This document shows, piece after piece, positions 7,140 to 9,818 of a stretch of DNA of 9,818 bases (positions are counted from its first letter, which is position 1; the number at the start of each line of letters is the position of its first letter). Both the position numbers and the translations under genes were made by a program. The stretch is taken from assembly GCA_004195315.1 (NCBI GenBank), contig SDWL01000045.1:1-9818 (forward strand), in the 5' to 3' direction. This DNA is from Lutibacter sp. (lineage in GTDB: Bacteria; Bacteroidota; Bacteroidia; Flavobacteriales; Flavobacteriaceae). The notes below the pieces were generated by a model, which saw nothing but the letters and a program-made list of their open reading frames with translations, did no database searches and was not told the DNA's origin.

Positions 7140-7956
7140 TAGTTTCTGTTTTTAATGTTGTTAAAGAATTTAATTCTTCCTTTACGTTTGTTAGTAATTT
7201 TTCAGTTTCCTCTAAATACTTTGAGTTTGAAAAGCTTCGTTTTAATCTTTCATGCATTTTAACAGCTTCATTAAGCCTTTCTTCTTTTTTTGTAAAATAA
7301 CTTTTTATAGCTAATTCATAAGCTGATTTAAATTTGAAATATAAAGCTTCTTCTTTATATGATGTACCTAAATAATCTGACAACAAATTATCAAATGCAA
7401 CAATTGCTGCAATATAATCCATTGTATGATAATATTGTTTGGCTATCTCAAACGATTTTTTTTCTAATTTACCAGTTAACTCTTCTACATATTTATTTGC
7501 ATCTGCTATATTAGGTGAATTTGGGTATTTAAAAATAAAATTTTGCATTGCAGTAATAGCTTCATATGTGTCTTTTTGATCTAAGCTAAATATAGGCGAA
7601 GCTAAATAATAACTATGAGCAGATAAATATGCTGCCTCCTCTATTTTTGAACTTTTTGGGTAGTTTTTTACAAACTTATCAAAATAATATGCTGCTAAAG
7701 TGTATTGTTTTGTATTATAATGTGCTTGCGCTACCATATATTGAATACGTTCCATTTGAGGTTTCCCTCTGTAATTTGGTGTAATTTTCTCAAACAATTG
7801 TATGGATTTATTGTATTTCTGAGATTCATACAGTTTTGTAGCCATTTCATATTGCTTTTCAACAGAACCTTTATTCAATACTTTTTGATATTCACTACAA
7901 GAAGAAACTCCTACAGCTACCAATAAAATGAAAATATAAATTTTAATTTTTTGCAT
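7129..7956 (-). CDS. bamD: Outer membrane protein assembly factor BamD (TPR lipoprotein)
   Basis: BamD is an essential lipoprotein on the periplasmic face of the outer membrane that works with BamA in folding beta-barrel proteins. Residues 1-19 are a lipoprotein signal with a short basic start, a hydrophobic core and the lipobox VSSC; Cys20 would be the lipidated residue. The mature protein is nearly all helical with about five tetratricopeptide repeats, starting near 32-65 (EMATKLYESQKYNKSIQLFE) and 68-102 (AQAHYNTKQYTLAAYYFDKF). The diagnostic BamD stretch SPIFSLDQKDTYEAI (120-134), followed by FIFKYPNSP (140-148), is present. At 275 residues it is slightly longer than E. coli BamD (245), with a charged C-terminal tail. 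It is the first gene of the packed cluster, after a 119-bp gap that probably contains the promoter. Confidence 0.94.
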   Translation of the reverse strand: MQKIKIYIFILLVAVGVSSCSEYQKVLNKGSVEKQYEMATKLYESQKYNKSIQLFEKITPNYRGKPQMERIQYMVAQAHYNTKQYTLAAYYFDKFVKNYPKSSKIEEAAYLSAHSYYLASPIFSLDQKDTYEAITAMQNFIFKYPNSPNIADANKYVEELTGKLEKKSFEIAKQYYHTMDYIAAIVAFDNLLSDYLGTSYKEEALYFKFKSAYELAIKSYFTKKEERLNEAVKMHERLKRSFSNSKYLEETEKLLTNVKEELNSLTTLKTETNGL

Positions 7957-7960
7957 TTGG

Positions 7961-7968
7961 CAAAATTA
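7961..7968 (-). promoter_or_regulatory. Weak candidate -7 box immediately before bamD
   Basis: The minus strand reads TAATTTTG, matching TAnnTTTG, only four bases before the bamD start codon. If used, transcription would begin at or next to the ATG, giving a leaderless message. A second match lies further upstream at 8017-8024, and this one may be chance in AT-rich DNA. Confidence 0.2.
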
Positions 7969-8016
7969 GTTATTTAAAATGGATTATTAAAATGATTTTT
8001 ATAGTTCAAGAAGTCA

Positions 8017-8024
8017 CAAAAATA
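8017..8024 (-). promoter_or_regulatory. Candidate Bacteroidota -7 promoter box for the bamD cluster
   Basis: The minus strand reads TATTTTTG, identical to the box before etfB, 60 bases upstream of the bamD start in the ferritin-bamD gap. It would give a leader of roughly 50 nt. No clear -33 TTTG is seen. The rest of this 119-bp gap (7957-8075) is AT-rich and shows no hairpin that I would call a terminator. Confidence 0.38.
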
Positions 8025-8075
8025 ACTCGCTTTTAGAATAAATATTGCTTAATAATCTTAATTGTTTGTTAATAA

Positions 8076-8591
8076 TTATGCAGAAGGAGCAACAGAACTC
8101 ACAATTGTAAGCTGCTTAATATCATTATCAAACAAATATAAACCACCTTTATCATCACCAATTAAATTGATTTTATCTAAAATAGTTCTTGCTTGAGCTT
8201 CTTCTTCAATTTGCTCTGCTACATACCATTGTAAAAAATTATGTGTAGCGTAATCTTTTTCTTCTAAAGAAATATGCACCAATTCATTAATGCTTTGTGA
8301 TACAAATACTTCGTGTCTAAACAACGTTTCAAACATTTCTTTTATAGAACCAAATTCAAGTGAAGGAGCACTTAATTCAGTAACTTGTGCATGTCCACCA
8401 CGTTCATTTATATACTTAAATAATTTAAGCATGTGCATTCTTTCTTCATCTGATTGTGCATACATAAATTGTGAGGTACCTTCTAAACCTTTTTGTTCTG
8501 CCCAAGAAGCCATTGCTAAATATATTTGAGAAGATTCAGCTTCTATTCTTATTTGTTTATTTAAAATGGATTGCATTTTTTCTGATAACAT
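8076..8591 (-). CDS. ftnA: Ferritin (FtnA-like, non-haem iron storage)
   Basis: Ferritin forms a 24-subunit cytoplasmic shell that oxidises Fe(II) and stores it as a mineral. The 171 residues form the complete four-helix bundle plus the C-terminal short helix and align with E. coli FtnA almost without gaps. The ferroxidase residues keep the same numbering: Glu17, Glu50, His53, Glu94, Gln127 and Glu130, with Tyr24 also present; Glu49, Glu126 and Glu129 of the third bacterial iron site are present too. NFLQWYVAEQIEEE (118-131) is the family hallmark. There is no haem-binding Met as in bacterioferritin, so Bfr is unlikely. It lies 56 bp after dapA and 119 bp before bamD. I see no convincing promoter or Fur-type box in the dapA gap, so it may be read together with dapA. 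Confidence 0.94.
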   Translation of the reverse strand: MLSEKMQSILNKQIRIEAESSQIYLAMASWAEQKGLEGTSQFMYAQSDEERMHMLKLFKYINERGGHAQVTELSAPSLEFGSIKEMFETLFRHEVFVSQSINELVHISLEEKDYATHNFLQWYVAEQIEEEAQARTILDKINLIGDDKGGLYLFDNDIKQLTIVSSVAPSA

Positions 8592-8647
8592 AGTATTTAT
8601 ATTTAATGTTGTGAATTTACAGTTAAAAAACCATCAGAAAAAAACAT

Positions 8648-9523
8648 CTAATAGTTAGCTGCAAAGGTATTTATTTTTTCTTGTAAATCACAAGAAGCAT
8701 TTACTAATGGTAAGCGCACGTTTTCAGAACAAATATTTAGCTTTTTTAGAAGTGCTTTTATACCGGCAGGGTTTCCTTCTTCAAAAATGTAATCTATACT
8801 TTCCATTACTTTATAATGTATCGCATTCGCTTCATTTACATTTCCATTTAATCCTTGTTGAATCATTTCTGAAAAATCTTTAGGTAAACCTTGTCCTATT
8901 ACAGATATTACGCCTGAACCTCCTGCAGAAACCATTGGTAACGCAATCATATCATCTCCAGAAATTACTAAAAAACCTTCTGGTTTGTGCTGTACTAAAC
9001 GCATTGCTTGTACAATATCGCCGGCAGCTTCTTTTACCGCTACAATATTTTTAAAATCTTGTGCAATTCTAATTACAGTACTTGGTAAAACATTTACACC
9101 TGTTCTGCTTGGAACATTATATAAAATTATAGGCTTTGTACTTGCTTCAGAAATTGCTTTAAAATGCTGATAAATTCCTTCTTGTGTAGGTTTATTATAA
9201 TATGGTGAAACTGAAAGTATAGCACAATAATCAGACAAATCAGTAGATTTTAATTCTTCAACAATTGCCAAGGTATTATTCCCTCCAATTCCCAAAACAA
9301 TAGGAAGCCTTCCTTTATTTTCTTTAACAATAGTGGCTTTAATTTCCTCTTTTTCTTCTGAAGTCAAGGTAGCTGGCTCACCTGTAGTTCCTAAAACAAC
9401 TAAATAATTAATACCATTATCTATTTGATAGTTTACCAAACGTTTTAACCCTTCAAAATCAACCGATTTATCATCATTAAAAGGCGTTACCAGCGCTACT
9501 CCTGCTCCTATCAATTCTTGCAT
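8648..9523 (-). CDS. dapA: 4-hydroxy-tetrahydrodipicolinate synthase
   Basis: DapA condenses pyruvate with aspartate semialdehyde, the first committed step to diaminopimelate and lysine; it is cytosolic and usually tetrameric. The 291-residue barrel has all catalytic residues: Lys164 in VAVKEAAGD (Schiff base with pyruvate), Tyr135 in LYNVPSRTG, Thr46/Thr47 in GTTGEPATL and Arg140. The lysine-feedback site of E. coli DapA is not kept: His53 and His56 correspond to Ser55 and Lys58, and Glu84 to Ala86, while the Asn is present (Asn82). This suggests weak or no inhibition by lysine, an inference from alignment by eye. The start ATG shares one base with the stop of the upstream gene (TAATG), so translation is probably coupled. 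No Shine-Dalgarno sequence is seen. Confidence 0.95.
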   Translation of the reverse strand: MQELIGAGVALVTPFNDDKSVDFEGLKRLVNYQIDNGINYLVVLGTTGEPATLTSEEKEEIKATIVKENKGRLPIVLGIGGNNTLAIVEELKSTDLSDYCAILSVSPYYNKPTQEGIYQHFKAISEASTKPIILYNVPSRTGVNVLPSTVIRIAQDFKNIVAVKEAAGDIVQAMRLVQHKPEGFLVISGDDMIALPMVSAGGSGVISVIGQGLPKDFSEMIQQGLNGNVNEANAIHYKVMESIDYIFEEGNPAGIKALLKKLNICSENVRLPLVNASCDLQEKINTFAANY

Positions 9524-9799
9524 TATATTTTGTTTAAAATTTTTAAATACTTTAATAACTCTTTGTTAAATAGTTTTAAATCACTTAATTCACAGTCAAT
9601 TGTCAAATCATAAAAACGGCTATCTAAGTGCTTAAAACCGACTCTAAAACCAACTTTACATTGCAATAATAGTAAGTTGCTGTACAAATTATCAACTTTA
9701 CTGTAATTAATTAACAAATCGTATTTTTCTGTTAAAATGGGTTTTAATTTTTTAGAATTAATTTTGCCATACCAACCAAAATCTTTAGGAGTTATGATA
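9523..9799 (-). CDS. DUF6913-like protein, 3' part only (5' end cut by adapter)
   Basis: The C-terminal 91 residues of a protein are encoded here; the 5' part lies outside the window. The apparent N-terminus MCIRDS comes from the adapter (9800-9818 plus one genomic base) and is not real. The genuine part begins IITPKDFGWYGKINS and contains KYDLLINYSK, VGFRVGFKHLDSRFYDL and the end KYLKILNKI. This pattern resembles the small Bacteroidota family DUF6913, which I recall next to dapA in flavobacteria; the function is unknown. There is no signal peptide or membrane segment in the visible part, and the composition is basic with several Lys. The stop codon overlaps the dapA start by one base, so the two genes are very likely co-transcribed. 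The family call is from memory and only moderately certain. Confidence 0.6.
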
Positions 9800-9818
9800 C
9801 TGTCTCTTATACACATCT
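9800..9818 (-). other. Tn5 mosaic-end sequencing adapter (artificial)
   Basis: The last 19 bases, CTGTCTCTTATACACATCT, are the exact reverse complement of bases 1-19 and equal the synthetic Tn5 mosaic end. They are library adapter, not genome. On the minus strand they supply a false ATG and the residues MCIRD to the truncated gene at this end. Confidence 0.97.

Noticed and set aside
8049..8076. Two copies of TTAATAAT before the ferritin stop, considered as a repeat or operator
   Set aside because: Only eight AT-only bases in a very AT-rich gap; such a match is expected by chance.
8592..8647. Terminator or promoter between dapA and the ferritin gene
   Set aside because: There are T-runs on the minus strand but the GATG copies are direct, not inverted, so no hairpin forms, and no full TAnnTTTG box is present.
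1..9818. Terminal 19-bp inverted repeats as ends of a natural transposon
   Set aside because: They equal the synthetic Tn5 mosaic end, which is a hybrid of the two natural IS50 ends, and no transposase gene lies between them.
1..9818. Defence island, phage, CRISPR or biosynthetic cluster
   Set aside because: Every gene has a recognisable housekeeping or lineage-conserved identity, all on one strand, and no repeats, integrases or typical accessory genes are seen.

Overview
This window looks like chromosomal DNA of a low-GC member of the Bacteroidota, most likely class Flavobacteriia. The evidence is base composition (roughly 30% GC by eye), no Shine-Dalgarno sequence before any start codon, several TAnnTTTG boxes (the Bacteroidota -7 element) upstream of genes, Bacteroidota-type RpoZ, FabI and CoaBC, and the gene order bamD-rpoZ-coaBC-DUF4835-recN, which I know as a conserved flavobacterial neighbourhood. 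The species cannot be told from the sequence alone.

Both ends are artificial. Bases 1-19 and 9800-9818 are the 19-bp synthetic Tn5 mosaic end of tagmentation libraries, in inverted orientation. About 9.78 kb of genuine DNA lies between them, and the molecule looks like a single tagmented fragment. Neither end is a biological junction, and the gene cut at the right end has an adapter-encoded false N-terminus (MCIRDS).

All real genes are on the minus strand, so transcription runs from right to left. In that order they are: the 3' part of a DUF6913-like gene (9799-9523), coupled by a one-base stop/start overlap to dapA (lysine/diaminopimelate synthesis); a ferritin gene (8591-8076); a tightly packed cluster of bamD, rpoZ, coaBC and a DUF4835/PorD-type secreted protein, then recN (7956-3041), with overlaps or gaps of 24 bp or less; fabI (2987-2127), which has its own candidate promoter and a clear intrinsic terminator; and, after that terminator, a separate etfB-etfA operon (1945-23) that runs to the left edge.

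Functionally this is core housekeeping: outer-membrane protein assembly (BamD), probably type IX secretion (PorD/DUF4835), RNA polymerase (omega), coenzyme A synthesis (CoaBC), fatty-acid elongation (FabI), DNA repair (RecN), iron storage (ferritin), cell-wall/lysine precursor synthesis (DapA), and electron transfer for acyl-CoA or related dehydrogenases (EtfAB). I see no phage, insertion sequence, CRISPR array, tRNA, rRNA or defence system, and no good evidence for a new biological system. The points most worth a second look are the adapter ends, the substituted catalytic motifs in the CoaC half of CoaBC, the clostridial/Bacteroidales-type ETF, and the two little-characterised proteins (DUF4835 and DUF6913-like).
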